From NCBI GenBank assembly GCA_963082875.1, contig OY720102.1, forward strand, positions 3,410,001-3,474,000: a stretch of 64,000 bases of DNA, written 5' to 3'. The notes beneath the pieces were generated by a model that was given only the letters and a program-made list of their open reading frames with translations, made no database searches and had not been told where the DNA came from. Position 1 is the first letter of the stretch. The number at the start of each line of letters is the position of its first letter. The DNA is from Corella eumyota (Eukaryota > Chordata > Ascidiacea > Phlebobranchia > Corellidae). Shown here in pieces: positions 51,293 to 63,356 of this stretch. The translations under genes and the position numbers were made by a program.

Positions 51293-54200
51293 TAGGGGAT
51301 TATGTCATTTATAGCAATCACTATAAATCGGGATTTTTAACAAGGCGAGTGTGTGGGCCGGGGTAAATGAACAAATAAGCTGTCTTATTATCAACAACAT
51401 GCCGAACGGAAAATTCAATCCATCCATCATCGTAAAATTTTAAAGCCCCTTATTAGTTAATAGCTTTGGTGTAACGGCTCGTTTAAACTGAAAAACTGTT
51501 TGTTGTATTTCGTTAACAAATCTACGGAAGAAAAATTGTGTTTTAATAATGCGGGGGTAATTTAATATAAGAATTTACGTCAGAAATTAGTAAAATTTGT
51601 AATTTGTAAAAATGAGAACATGATTTGAAATATTGAGAAAATGTTTAATGTCTATACGTCTGTTTAAACGGGATGATTATTATAACGCGCACACTGTTTA
51701 ATGTATACCCACATGGCGCACTTTTACCCCGGCTTAAAAGTAACCCCCCTAATCCTGTCGAAAAATTGCGTTCGAGTCGTGAAATTTCAAGGTTGGGTAA
51801 GGAGAAATGGTGACTAAGCAAACATTTTGATTCTGCTGTATCATCAAAGATGTTAAAATTACTACAAAATCGTGATATGAAAATTCTTTAAGGAAGCCTA
51901 AATAAATGTTAAATTTAACAACATTTGACCGCGAAAAAATGCCAATATGTATAATTTAAAAAACAACATGGCATTTTTAATCTTAAAATTCAATCCAAAA
52001 TTTTTTATTGCAATTTTTTATTAATTAAACAAAAAAAAGGGCAAAATGATTTTTGTCTAATCTATTATACAAACAATTTTCATCCAATAATTCCAGTATA
52101 TAAGCCATATAACAACTATAACTAATTTATAATGGAAACGGATTTACTAAAAGACAATTCGTAGTTTAAATTGACAGAATTTCGTAAAATGTAATTAATT
52201 TCAGTAAATTTTCCCCTGCATTGTTTTTGATAATTTTAGTTGAGTTAAATTTTGGCCTAATCGGCTATGAAACCTTGCCTTTAAGATTTCAACATTTTTT
52301 TATTTTTGTGTTTTTTTCTCTCCGCCATATAAACGAGTCGGGTTTAAAGATTAGTTTCAAACGAAAAAACAACCTATTTCGAAACGGAAGGCCACCTAAG
52401 CAAATAATCATCACCAACTTTGCTCCAATTTCCAAATAATATCAAACAACAATTATTTCCTTTTTAAGATATTGGCCCGTTTAATTTATCTCGATAAATT
52501 TTTGACATAAATTGATGGGCTTTTAAAAAGACGTAATTCAATTAGTTAACACCATGTTTTAACTCTGGTATTACGCATGATTTTAAAATACAGCTATGAC
52601 GTCTGTGTTTTTGGTTGTCAAGTTGCTCTTCATCATATGGAAAAATAGTAGGCGTATTGTGTCAAGTGACGTAATACTTTGACTTGAAAATTTAAAGCCC
52701 ATCTTGAATTCAAAAAAAGGGTGTGCTGTATAGAAGGCTTTGCAATTCGCAACATCATTGTATAGTAGCTCGAATCGATCATAGTTTATTGAGTCATGTA
52801 GGAAAATATGGATTTGCGAATCATGTAAATTTTTCTTAGTGTTAAACACGCTTCTAAACGTTAAATCATACTTAGTGCGACAACTTTGTACATTTATTGT
52901 GATCAGGACAAAAGAAGGTGTGACAAAATGTTAGCTTTGCGGTATCGGAACGACTTTTTTCCCGTCGGTCAAATGGCTTTAAAGAGCTCTGATAGATTGG
53001 GGAGCGCGACATCTTTTGTGCATGTTATAAGAACACCGTTTCTCACTCGCATCGGTGTGAACAACAAATAGATATCCGGTACGGTGTTACACGAATCAGT
53101 GTGAGTATGGGCAGGCCAGTTGCGTGCGAAGCAATTTTGTGTACAGAGGTCGCCTATAGTGACCAATCAAACGTGTTGGCCACAGCGAGAGAGCCTGCCG
53201 ACCTGGCGTCGACAAATCCCTGTAGACAAGTAATCACTTAGCTGATCCGAACCCCTGGGACACGCTGGCTTGCAAACTTCGCTTAATTTCAATGACATTT
53301 TGACAGAAGTGCATTGAAAGCCGAGGCTATTTAAAGAACATTTATTGATAAAAGATGGCGCGCGAAATAAATTAATTTATGCGTAATAATACTTGTTTTT
53401 TCAGTAAATTAATAAGTTCAAATTACGACATGTCAATAAATGAATTTTCGAAGGATATTATATATATACCCTGATTTAAACTTACTTAAAGTAAGTCGCG
53501 ATATTACTTAAAACTTAACAACAATGCCATTCTTTCTCGCTTATCACTTAAAAACCGACATGCGTAGGCCAAATTTATTTACCCACTGAACTTTTACGTA
53601 TTACAAGTTAACGAAACAAAAGCGCTTTATACTTTGGTCAAAAGGTTGGCGCACGTGTCAGTTTTGTTACGACCTCTGTGTCATTTGCTTTGCGTAGCAA
53701 ACCAACACTAAATTGTGTACCTACCAAATTTGATAAATGAATGGGCGGTATATACGACATCAAGGCGAAGCGGAAGAAAGAACCGGCGTCAATATGTTCC
53801 ACCACGTACTGCACACTTTTTCAAGTACTAAGAGACGTCATAACCAAATATTGCGATAAGCGTGTTCTTATAGTAGATTAAACGACAAAGAATCTTTTTA
53901 CTAAGACGCGGCTGCGAATCGAGCAAAATTGCAATTCCGTATACGGCACAAAAAGAAAGATTTTAGAATTATACAGAGGGTCTTGCGTGCGGGTGCAGCA
54001 AAAGATGGCAGAAGATAAGAAGAAACACACCCAGAGAAGATGCCAACCATGCAGAAAATTACTTTTGTTCGATGTTGACGAGTCTTTTAAGCAACATGTT
54101 GTCGTTTGGCTGCTAATCGGTGTTGCAACAAGCCACTCGGTTTCATTTACTAAGTAGCTAAAATTAAACCATATTAAATAGAAGACAGAGTTAGACCCCA

Positions 54201-54716
54201 AATGCAGGAGGAATGAAGTGCGTGAGAAAATCTCGCAGCCCACAACAACTCTCGTTCTTTTATCAGTCGTAATTTAAAGGCTACCCTTTCGAAGCGACCG
54301 ATCAAGGGAAGGAAAAAAGGGAATGCCTTGTATAGAAAATAGTAAGTCGGGGGCATAAAAACCTAAGATACAGCGAAGACCTAAGTTAATCGTAGTCGCA
54401 TCAGAAAGCACTAGGATTGATAGAAAGCATAAAAAAATATTTTATGACATTTTTTTGAATTTATTTAGTAGAAACTAATAAAAATCTTAAGAAGCGTTGA
54501 CACTCGAAAAAAATTTCCCAGATTAAGATGTTTTACGGAGATTAACAAATGACGTTTTTTTAAAATATTTAGTAATCTATAGAAATAAATATTGTCAAGA
54601 TAAAATTAACAAATATTTTTTTTAATTTAGTGAATTTTTTTAACGACGCAAAAGTGAATAAAATTTTGAGACTTTCGAAGCGAAATTATGTTCACTTTGA
54701 CCACTTTGTTAACAAC

Positions 54717-57700
54717 ATGCGAAAGAACAACTCTTTGCTGAAAACTCAAGAACAAAACGCCGCCGCTCCAATCTCTTCTACTACAGCGCAACAACGATCT
54801 GTGACGTCACCGTTACGTCATAGAAACAAAAGCATAAACCTGTCTGTCAAGATTTTATTAGTGTCGGTAATTGCATTTGCAATAGCCTGTGACGTAACAA
54901 TGGCAATTTCGCCAGAAAACGTTTTAACTCGAAACGAACTCGTACTCTCGAGCGAAAAGGTTCAATGCGAAGCCTGCAAGCAGAAAATGACGTCACCAAC
55001 GCCGGCTGACGTCATCAGAAGACTTTTGGCATCGTCACTTGATGCAACGCGCGACTTGAACCGACGAGAAATAAACTTATGCGGGGATTTGTCCTTGCAA
55101 AAATGTCGCGCAATTTTACAAAAACTCAAATTTTTGAGAAACCACCAAAAACTTACCACTAAGGGTTCGGAAAACGATGAAACCCCGCTGGACACTCAAG
55201 TTCTGTCCAGGCACAAAAGACTAGCACAAGGCGATCGTCGAATCACCAACCTCTACAGCAAAACCGGGTTCCTCCTGGAGCTGGCGTCCGGAAAGGTCCG
55301 GGGATCGAGGCACTACACACCAAACAGTAAGTTGTTACCTAGAATATTTTATTTAATTAACGGATGGTAAACAGAAAGTGAAAAAACATTTTAAAATGAC
55401 GCACTTTTTTATTGTGCACACGCTCTTAGCAAACATAAGTTTCCATTTTAATGGCTCGTCACACACATAAACACATTGCCAAATGCGTCATCGGCAATTT
55501 AATTATACGTGATTTATACGACTCATTCTCAATACACAAATATAACATGGGGGTTTAAGTAGAACATACTCCTTAAGGGACTGGTTGACGCAATGTTATA
55601 GTTAGTCACGCCCTACTTTTAACATTATTACAATGGTGTTGTGAATTGTAAATACGCTATCGGAAAGCACGCAATAAAAATTGAGATTGAAATTTTGCAA
55701 GGCTTCGAATTGTAGCAAACGCTTTATCGAATATTTTTCCCTCACGTTTTGTAATTCTCTATAAAAATTAAGGGATTACGGTGCTCTATATAGGATGTAA
55801 ACACCAATTTTGTTCTTAATGTAACGGAATTCGGCTTCGGATTTAAAAACAATAGTGTTATGAATCATTCAATTATCACATCCTACTCTTTAAACTTTCA
55901 TAAAAACTTTTATTATAAAATTAAAGCAGGGATGAAAAGTGAATAATAGTTGAAAAGCATTAACTTTAAATCCGATTTCTTAATCTAAAAATAAAACTAA
56001 GCTGATGGAAAACAAATAGAGCAGTGATTTCGTGATGAAATTGCCCAATAACACTTTGAACTACAAAGAAAACGGGTCACGTGATTTAACGCAAAATCGT
56101 GAGGAAGTCGCGTGCGTAGGATTCGATTCGTCTTCAGTTTTGTTGTCAGAACTGACCAGTCACTCAAATCCTAACTCAGCTTCCAGGTGTTTACCCGGTG
56201 GCGTTAAAGAACAAAGCTTTTAATCGACAATGTACGTGACACTAGCGCTCTGACCAGGGTTTGAATTTGCGAAATTTTTGAGCCCCACCCTGCGACTTAC
56301 TCAACGAGCAATTTGGGTCAGTCACGTGATGTATAATGACACGTTCCTAGGCCCATAATTGAAACTGAGCTAAAAATAACAACAATACAGTAGCTATCCC
56401 CCAATAAGTATTCGAGATGGGTGCAGGGAGGTAATGATGTAATTAAGGGCGTACTAGCGCGCGTTTAAACCACGTAATTTGAAATGACAGCGGTTTTTTA
56501 TTCCTTGCAAAAACAGGCCGCTTGTTATTTTGCCTAAATACGATCGCAGTGAAATCATTCCATTTTCGCAGATCCTGTTGTTTTTGATACGATCTGTTTT
56601 ATTTGCGCCGCCCAACGCATGAAGATCTAAAAATAAATCGCGTGTTTGGAAAGTAATCTATAACGGGAATTGATTCATGGACGTGGTTTATATAGTGGTC
56701 TTGATAAATATCATAACAAACTTCGCCCCTGAAAAATAACAAACTAAGATATAGATAGCACGTGTTTGTTTTATATCAAAGCAATCGGGCGATGTAGTGT
56801 AAAGATAGGCCAATGTAATTTATGGACAAAATTCAAAACATCAGCAATGTGATTTTAAATCCCACATTGGTCCGCGTTTAAACATAATAAATTTAATGTG
56901 CACTGTCCAGTTCATAACGCCACTCGTCCATTTACATTATAGGCTATTTGGCTATTTAACCAGCGTTGCCGATATAGTTAAGCCGTTGTTGACAATACCG
57001 CATCTAGGTTGAAAGGAAGTTAAAAAAACATTATCAGAAGCTCGCATCGCATTTTTGTCAGCAGCAAATATTTAAGTAAGCAACTCGATTCGTTCTCACG
57101 TATCGTTAGAATTTTATGTGGTCAGCTGTCCGATTGGTGTAAAACGGCAAAAGCGGAAAAGAACCCAATTACGTCGAAAAATTTCAAATTAATCGATTTT
57201 GACGATTTTCAATACACTTAATTCGTTAAATAAACATCAAAAAAATTGCACGCGATTAAGTTAACTTAATATCCAAATGATCATCATAAAACGGTAAAGG
57301 TCAACCTGCGTATAATGCTAAAAAACATGGTATCATATCTTAATTTAATCCATATATTTTGGGTTTAAAAGTTTAAAAATTATCATAAGTGAAATAATTT
57401 TAATTAGAATGTTAGTTTTCTGAAATTTGTTACCGTGTTATTGTATGGAATTTGTAAACTAGTTACCCTTCAACATTTTAGCGGGTTGGCATTGAAAAAT
57501 AAGTTCACATAAACTATACCAAAAGTAGTTAAATTTTTAACAAAACTGGGTTGTCTTTACCGCTTAAGCTGAATTTACCGAAACAAATTAAAATTCCTCA
57601 GCGATTTAGGCTAATTATCTTGACTTGATTTCAAGGCCGACTCTCCTTATTTTTAAAACAAGGGATTTATCTATTTTAAGGGTAACAGTTTGCCCCCGAA

Positions 57701-59204
57701 AAAAGTTTCGATTTTGCGATTGCCTTTATACGGCCTTGTGCAGTGGTCTAACAACAAGCGCGCGTTATACGATATAGCTTGATTTCAGATTAACTGTGGA
57801 ATCACAAACAGTTTACTCAACATGTTTGTCGTGGGTTGCTTAATTCCTCGTTGTAAGGCAAATCGGGCGTGTTTGCAAAACACTCTCTTACTTCAATCAC
57901 GTTTTAGTTACTTTTCAAATCGTAACAAAGCATTGACCCCGGGTTTAAGTATTTAGAATGTGGCCGACAATGGACATTCGATCGTATCAAAAACAGTGCT
58001 GTCCGAGAATTAATTTGTGCGGTGTGCGGCTACATGTAAATAGTGTGTTTTGCAACTAATCCCTTGACCCGTTCCTGTTCAGACCGGTTTCCGGGTTTGC
58101 ATGGGAAAATCACATGTTTATTTTACTCATTATTCCCCGGCTGGTACATGAAATGTCAGTTTGTGTTGCTGCTTTGGCCGCCCCACAGTAGTGGGGTTCT
58201 TCGGCGGGCTCAAACGAAGACTAATAGCATAATTTCAGCGCGTCGTCGTTTGATGTGCGGTCGTAATTGTGTTGTGCGTCGATTACTAATTGTGACGTCA
58301 CGCGCACCTAAGCGGAGCGTAAAGTCGGAATAAAACACAATCCGATAATTCGGTAGCAAAATATGACGCATCATACATTACGACATCAAGGAATACGATT
58401 TCAAAATTGGGCATTGCAAAAAATTTCGAATCCCAAATCGGAGAATGTCGGTTTCGCGTGACAGTCGCATTTTTGGGCCCAGAGTTTACCTAAAGGGAAT
58501 AATGATCTTATCTCAAGGCACGTGGGGTACATCTAACAAGAGCCGACCAGGCCCTTGCACGCAAGCTACAACATTACAACCAACCTTTCGACAAATCCGG
58601 CATTTTTCTTCACCTTAAACAGTAATCCCCTAGCAATGCGCGCTCGCCTTTAAATGTATTCGTTTTACTTTACAGCTTTGGTCGAAATCCGTTCAACTCA
58701 CCAAGGTGGTGTTATATCGTTTTACTTTCCCAACGCCCACCGTTACCTGGCGATGAACCGCAGAGGAAGGCTGTACGGCACGGTAAGTTTTTTTTACTTT
58801 CACGTTATTTGTTTACCGAGATTTTGTTGTTGGTAATTGCATGAGAAATGCCGTTGCATTCCTCCACAAAAATTAACTTCGCCCCACCCTTTATCCCCCT
58901 AACATTTCACGCTGCTCTGCCAAGGAGTTATGCTAATTGTTATGTGGCTGGTGTACATCGACATGCTGGCTTCTAATCACGTACTTCTTGTTTTCAGACC
59001 AACTATCGAGCAGCCGAATGCAACTTTCGCGAAGAAATTCACGGGAGTTACGTCAGTTATTCCCTGTGGAAAATGACGACAAAAAGACGGCGCAGAAGTG
59101 GATTGAAATGGTATATTGGGATCGGTAGAGAAGGAAAACCAAGAAAAGGGAACCGCATAGATTGGTCAAACGAAGCGGCCCTGTTTGTGCACAGTAATCC
59201 ATGA
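54717..59204 (+). CDS. Fgf3/7/10/22: Fibroblast growth factor, FGF3/7/10/22-like, three exons
   Basis: Secreted ligand of the FGF receptor tyrosine kinase. Exons 54717-55326, 58676-58782 and 58998-59204, with GT/AG introns in phases 1 and 0, the conserved FGF positions; exon 2 is 107 bp (104 in typical vertebrate FGFs). The product is 307 aa. A hydrophobic segment (about 42-58) sits behind a basic, Ser/Thr-rich N-terminus and could be a late signal peptide or anchor. RHKR (165-168) is a furin-type site just before the FGF core (about 176-300). The core shows ITNLYSKTGFLLEL, HRYLAMNRRGRLYGT, AAECNFREEIHGSYVSYSLW and WYIGIGREGKPRKGNR. YLAMN-RGRLY and the Cys in ECNF favour the FGF3/7/10/22 subfamily; other subfamilies are not excluded. 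A tree is needed to settle it. The frame is open upstream to 54,630 without an ATG, so 54,717 is taken as start; a spliced upstream exon ending at TTTAATTTAG is possible. An AATAAA lies at about 59,822. Confidence 0.88.
54802..55014. promoter_or_regulatory. Three perfect CRE octamers inside FGF exon 1
   Basis: TGACGTCA occurs at 54,802-54,809, 54,988-54,995 and 55,007-55,014, with half-site variants TTACGTCA (about 54,813) and TGACGTAA (about 54,891). The octamers do not all share a codon frame: two are read as x-Thr-Ser and one as Ala-Asp-Val-Ile. Protein constraint alone therefore does not explain them. A role as an exonic enhancer is inferred. Confidence 0.35.
55327..58675 (+). other. FGF intron 1 (3.35 kb)
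   Basis: A large first intron with no recognised repeat. It contains moderately GC-rich stretches (about 56.0-56.6 and 57.9-58.6 kb) and one perfect TGACGTCA at 58,293-58,300. This is where enhancers would be expected. The open frames at 56,032-56,223 and 58,043-58,333 show no domain and are taken as chance. Confidence 0.6.
58293..58300. promoter_or_regulatory. Perfect CRE/ATF octamer TGACGTCA
   Basis: Located about 375 bp upstream of FGF exon 2, within TGTGACGTCACGCGC. Assigned by motif only. Confidence 0.3.
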
Positions 59205-61794
59205 GTTACTATAGCTGGTAAGCTATCACTGTACCGAACGAAGGGCAAGAGTGACCGAATTCCAATGGAGAGTTTTGCCGGCCAGAAAAAAATAAGCGAT
59301 TACACCACAAGTAGCTCTTAAATTATTATAGCACCATGACCAGATTTTCACACAGTTCGTGAAGCGCTTTTATTTATTACGTATTATACAGCAGTACATT
59401 TTACCAAGTCGTCGCAGTGTAGAAAAATTTTGCTATTGCTTTTTATTATGTTTGTACCTATACCTAAACGGCATAAGATTTTACAGAACATTTCATATAT
59501 TGATGTTCATTTACTACATAGTTAATCACTGGACCCGTATTTTTGTACAACAAAATGCACTTATTTTCTGACTACTGGCTAAAGGCTGGTTTACTGCCAA
59601 ATTTCACTAACACTTTCCTATACTGCCTTAACTAATGTACATGTATTATTATGCGGTGTTATGTATTGCTATATTGCGTTACCCTTCTTCAAGACAATTT
59701 CTTCAATAATGTGTTTTTTATGTTTTTTCCTCAGTAAATTTTAAAATTACAAGCGAAATGCAAAATTTCTTGTGATGTTATTTAAAAATAGGCAAAGGTA
59801 TGTTATGTCACAACAGTTAATAATAAATAAACAAAATATATAAACCAAAGTCTATTTTAAATGGTTGTGACTTTTTGACCTTGAACTAAAAAATCCAAAT
59901 CCTATTAGACATTTAAAAAATGCAAATTGCAATTTACAACAGAAATTGCCGAGACCAAAATAGCGAAAATAACACCCCTTAGAGCTCTAAACTCTATAAA
60001 TATTTAATATTGGGTTAAGCCAACCAGAATAAATAACCCCAGAATTACTGGCATACTTGAAAATATTGGCCCCGTTTATGAATATCCCAAACATCAAATT
60101 ATACACCCAGTAGATATTTATAGGCGTGTGATACGAGATTAAGGATTAATATTATAATATAATTAATGCCACTCGCCTTTGATGCGCCCCTTTTAATTTC
60201 TATAATCCTGAATAATATTAACCCAGACTCTATAGTCCAATGTTCATCTTTTTAGATTAGAGTTAGATTTTGGGTTTGTCTAAGCTCCTGTGACCAGATT
60301 ACGAAATGGCAAAGGTTAGTAGATCAAGTTTCGTTAAATTTTATTAAAATGATTTAAAAACATTTTTAAATACGCTTCATTAGAAACTTATGAAAAAAAA
60401 ATTTATAAAATGGCAAGTATTGCTTTTAGCCAATTTTTTAATTTTTTTATATTTTTTTTCATATAAAAGGACTTTTCTTTATGAACTCGGGTGATCTCCC
60501 AGTACATTAACAAATTAAAAGCAGTGAAATTTAAGTCGCATCTTTTGAGTCACACCTGCTGAGATTGGGAGGGTGATCAATTTTGATTTGTGTAAAACTC
60601 AAGTTACTGATAAAACGGTAAGAGAAGGTTAAGCCTGTGTAAAGTCGCTTTAAGTTTCTCGCGATGTCACTTCAGTGCTGTTGTGACGTCACAGACCCTC
60701 TTAATCTACTCGAAAGCGCCAAACTTCCCCCTCACATATATCATTTTGAAATCCGCCTTTTTGTGAAATTAAAATTGGTTTTGACTATTTTAAAATATTC
60801 ATGACGTAAATAGGGGTTGATTACGTCACAAGGGTGTAGACTGCAAATAGATTGGTAAAATGAGAGCTTTTTAAATCGACATAAAACAACACAATTTGGT
60901 TTTGGGAATGTGAGTCAGAACCGGTCCTTAGCCTAATAAGCATACAGAGAAAACCGCATGAATGAAGTATGGGACAAAACATTACGTAACTTGTCAGATT
61001 TTGGGCTTGTTTGTTTAACAGAAATCTTAAGTAAATATGCCTTGTGGTGTGGCGTTGGCACACATATATGCCCAAACTTGCTAGTTTAAAAAAAATTTAA
61101 GGCAAGGGCCCCTTAATTAGTAAAAAAACGTCATTGGAAAATTGTACTGTCTACAACGCCTGTTTATACCATGAATTTAGTATTTGATAAATTATATGTA
61201 ATGAGCGTGTACGTAATGTGGATGATTCAGTGTAAATATATGACATCATGGCTAATTTTGATATTAAAAATAAAAACATTTATGGTCTATTGGATCCGTT
61301 TGGATGTTTCTTAGTAACTTCTCTATCATACCGTTATTTTAAATCAAAAAATACAAACGACTCTTTGTATTTTATACTGAGAGATTTTTCTAAAAATCAA
61401 AAGTTGGCATTGAGCATGGTCTTTGTAGGTAAGAAATCTAAACATTTTTAGTAGATTTTGATTGTTTATTGTGAGAGTTATGATACTGTGCCGTGTTTAA
61501 GCTATTGCTTTACACAAGGACATAGGGCGAATAGTGTAGCATTGGCTCCGCTTAAACCCGAAACAATTTAGGTCTCGTTTTATATGCCATGATCGCCACA
61601 TTACGTTACTGATCTATAGCGCTAACAAGCGGATACCATACCTCATGCTAGTTTATGATAACAAATAATGCAAAAAATGCAAAAAACTATTTGTTTAAAA
61701 AATGCAAAAAACTATTTGTTTATACAAAGAATCCAAAAAACACAGTGCAAAGGACGAAATAAGAATAAAAACACGATAATTAAAAAATGCATAA
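59205..61794. other. Spacer between convergent FGF and centrin-like genes
   Basis: 3' flank of FGF, including AATAAA at about 59,822, and AT-rich DNA without a supported gene. Seen: a perfect TGACGTCA at 60,684-60,691 in a small GC-richer patch, TGACGTAA near 60,802 with TTACGTCA near 60,824, and a short direct duplication around 61,678-61,722 (AATGCAAAAAACTATTTGTTTA twice). The open frames at 59,359, 60,821 and 61,248 have no domain support. Confidence 0.55.
60684..60691. promoter_or_regulatory. Perfect CRE/ATF octamer TGACGTCA
   Basis: Lies in TTGTGACGTCACAG, about 1.5 kb past the FGF stop. The two related words about 115-140 bp downstream (TGACGTAA and TTACGTCA) make a small cluster. Function unproven. 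Confidence 0.3.
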
Positions 61795-63356
61795 CTAAAA
61801 CAAATTTGTTTTTAACATGATAGCTAGAAATTCGTCTTCATCAACAGCTCCATCGCCGTTAAAATCAGCGATTTCGATCATATCTTTTGCCTCGCGTTCG
61901 CTAAATTTCACGCCCGCTTCCATACACACTTTTCTCAATGAAGCTGCAGTAATTTTGCCCTGATCCTCTGCACGTAAAAATAAAAGAAAAAAAAAGAATT
62001 AGATTGTATATTATAACAAGATAGTAACAGAATAGTAAGCATAGTATTACTACCAATGTCAAAGACTTTAAATCCTTGTCTTATTTCTTCATATATATCC
62101 CTTGAATCTGTTTGTCTCTCAATGATAAAAAGCAAGAACTCCGAAAAATTAATTTCCCTGTACAAAAAAAACAATAAATTAAAAAACCCTTCAACTTAAA
62201 GGTTAACTTGAAAAAAAATACCATTCTAAAAGAATAAATACCCTTTAAAATAGTAATCCATTACCCTTTATTTTGTGTATCAACATCTGCAATCATCTGT
62301 CTGACCTCATTTTTAGTGACCCTAAAACCTAAAATTTTCATAGCTCTGTGTAGTTCCTTTAAATCAATTGTGTTTGAGCTATCCAAATCAAAGGCATCAA
62401 ACACAGTTTTTAAATCTCGTATTTCTTGCATTGTCAACTATAAAAAAAACTTATTATTCCAAAATAAATAAAGGTTATAATGCTATTTATAATAAAATAA
62501 ATCCTACCTGATCAAAAACTTTGTTTGGTAATTTTTGTCCCAGAAATTGTTTTTCATTAACTTCATTTGTTTGCAATACAGTCAACAGCTTTTCAAAAAT
62601 ATTTAAACTGTTTAAAAACTTAGAAATAAATCTACAAACTACTCCACAAACTAATGCATTATACAACTACTAAACTACAAAAAACCATGAACTACAAAAA
62701 AACACAAATACCATACCTAAAACAATAACATTTTTTTGTATATATCTTTATCCTCGATGTGGAAAGGTCAAATACGGGACCTAAACATAGAGTAACATCA
62801 GTTACTCGGACCCAGTCTTGAGTTGCCTGTGGCAGTTTGGGATATTACAGAGACTATAATTGCCCGGTAATTTTACTGCTGATTAAGTGCTAGCTAAGCA
62901 GAAGTTTATACCGTTTAAAGGGACTTACACAGGGAAACTACAGCATAAGAGCAGTGGGGATTGAACCCACGACCTCATGGTAGTGTAGCAAGTGTTCTTA
63001 CCACTAGACCATGCTGCCGGTTCAATAAACAAACTAACTAGGTTGGCAATACATGAAATACCATAACTAAAACAATTAAAATAAGGCAAAATGGCCATTT
63101 ATAATTCACTTAATAAACACGCAAATTGTACATTTTAAACGCTTTCGTGAAATATTAAATAACATTACAACAACTTGTTAGTTTTAAAATTTAAAACAAA
63201 CTTCAAACAAAAGAAAAATATTTTTACCGCTTGACCTGGCAAGGGTGGAGGTGGAATATAATCCGGGACAGCTTCTGCTGGAAATTCAAACTCTTTTACA
63301 GGAGTTTTCTTTTTACTTTCCTCAGATATCGACTTTCGTTTCTTTTTAATTCCCAT
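61795..63356 (-). CDS. Centrin-like EF-hand calcium-binding protein
   Basis: Centrins are small calcium-binding proteins of centrioles, basal bodies and nuclear export or repair complexes. Exons recognised on the minus strand: 63356-63228, one ending at 62508 (its start is uncertain, about 62,580-62,610), 62437-62265, 62157-62054 and 61967-61795. Four EF-hands are seen: DLDSSNTIDLKE (canonical), DTQNKGEINFSE (weak, lacking usual ligands at positions 3 and 5), DIEDQGKIT... (split by an intron) and DFNGDGAVDEDE (canonical). The end AIMLKTNLF mirrors the centrin C-terminus. The first exon encodes 43 residues, lysine-rich at the start and with a PPPPLPG stretch, unlike the short N-termini of standard centrins. 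Its phase (0) does not fit the best acceptor of the next exon (AAACAG at about 62,610, which needs phase 2). Either a small exon is missed, or the acceptor GAAAAG before CTGTTGACTG is used. Gene identity is firm; which centrin it is remains open. Confidence 0.82.
62738..63022 (-). repeat. tRNA-derived SINE, copy B
   Basis: Near-full-length minus-strand copy in the first intron of the centrin-like gene, and in the same orientation as that gene. The head reads GGCAGCATGGTCTAGTGG with B-box region GGTCGTGGGTTCAATCC. The tail ends CACATCGAGGATAAAGATA. It has more body substitutions than copies A and C. Confidence 0.82.

Larger units (their letters stand above)
49936..54629. other. Long non-coding region between P450 and FGF
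   Basis: Apart from SINE copy C no element or gene is supported. Upstream P450 sequence lies near 49.94-50.35 kb. A tandem TAACG word run (CGTAACGTAACGTAAC) is at about 50,628. CACGTG-type E-box words occur at about 50,680-50,740, and a perfect TGACGTCA at 51,285. The block at about 52.9-53.3 kb is noticeably richer in G and C than its surroundings and could be a promoter or enhancer of the FGF gene; this is inference. The open frames at 52,221, 52,583, 52,886 and 53,878 show no recognisable domain. Confidence 0.5.

Noticed and set aside
52583-52849. 88-codon minus-strand frame
   Set aside because: No family resemblance, no splice partners and no neighbouring exon; probably chance.
53878-54356. 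Overlapping minus-strand frames upstream of FGF
   Set aside because: No domain, and low-confidence composition; they overlap each other and likely regulatory DNA.
54630-54716. Upstream start for the FGF protein
   Set aside because: The frame is open, but the first codon is GTG and no ATG occurs before 54,717. A TTTAATTTAG just before it could instead be a splice acceptor.
58043-58333. 96-codon frame in FGF intron 1
   Set aside because: GC-richer sequence tolerates long frames, and no domain or splice sites fit the FGF gene.
61248-61451. 67-codon frame between FGF and the centrin-like gene
   Set aside because: No recognisable motif and no evidence of expression signals.
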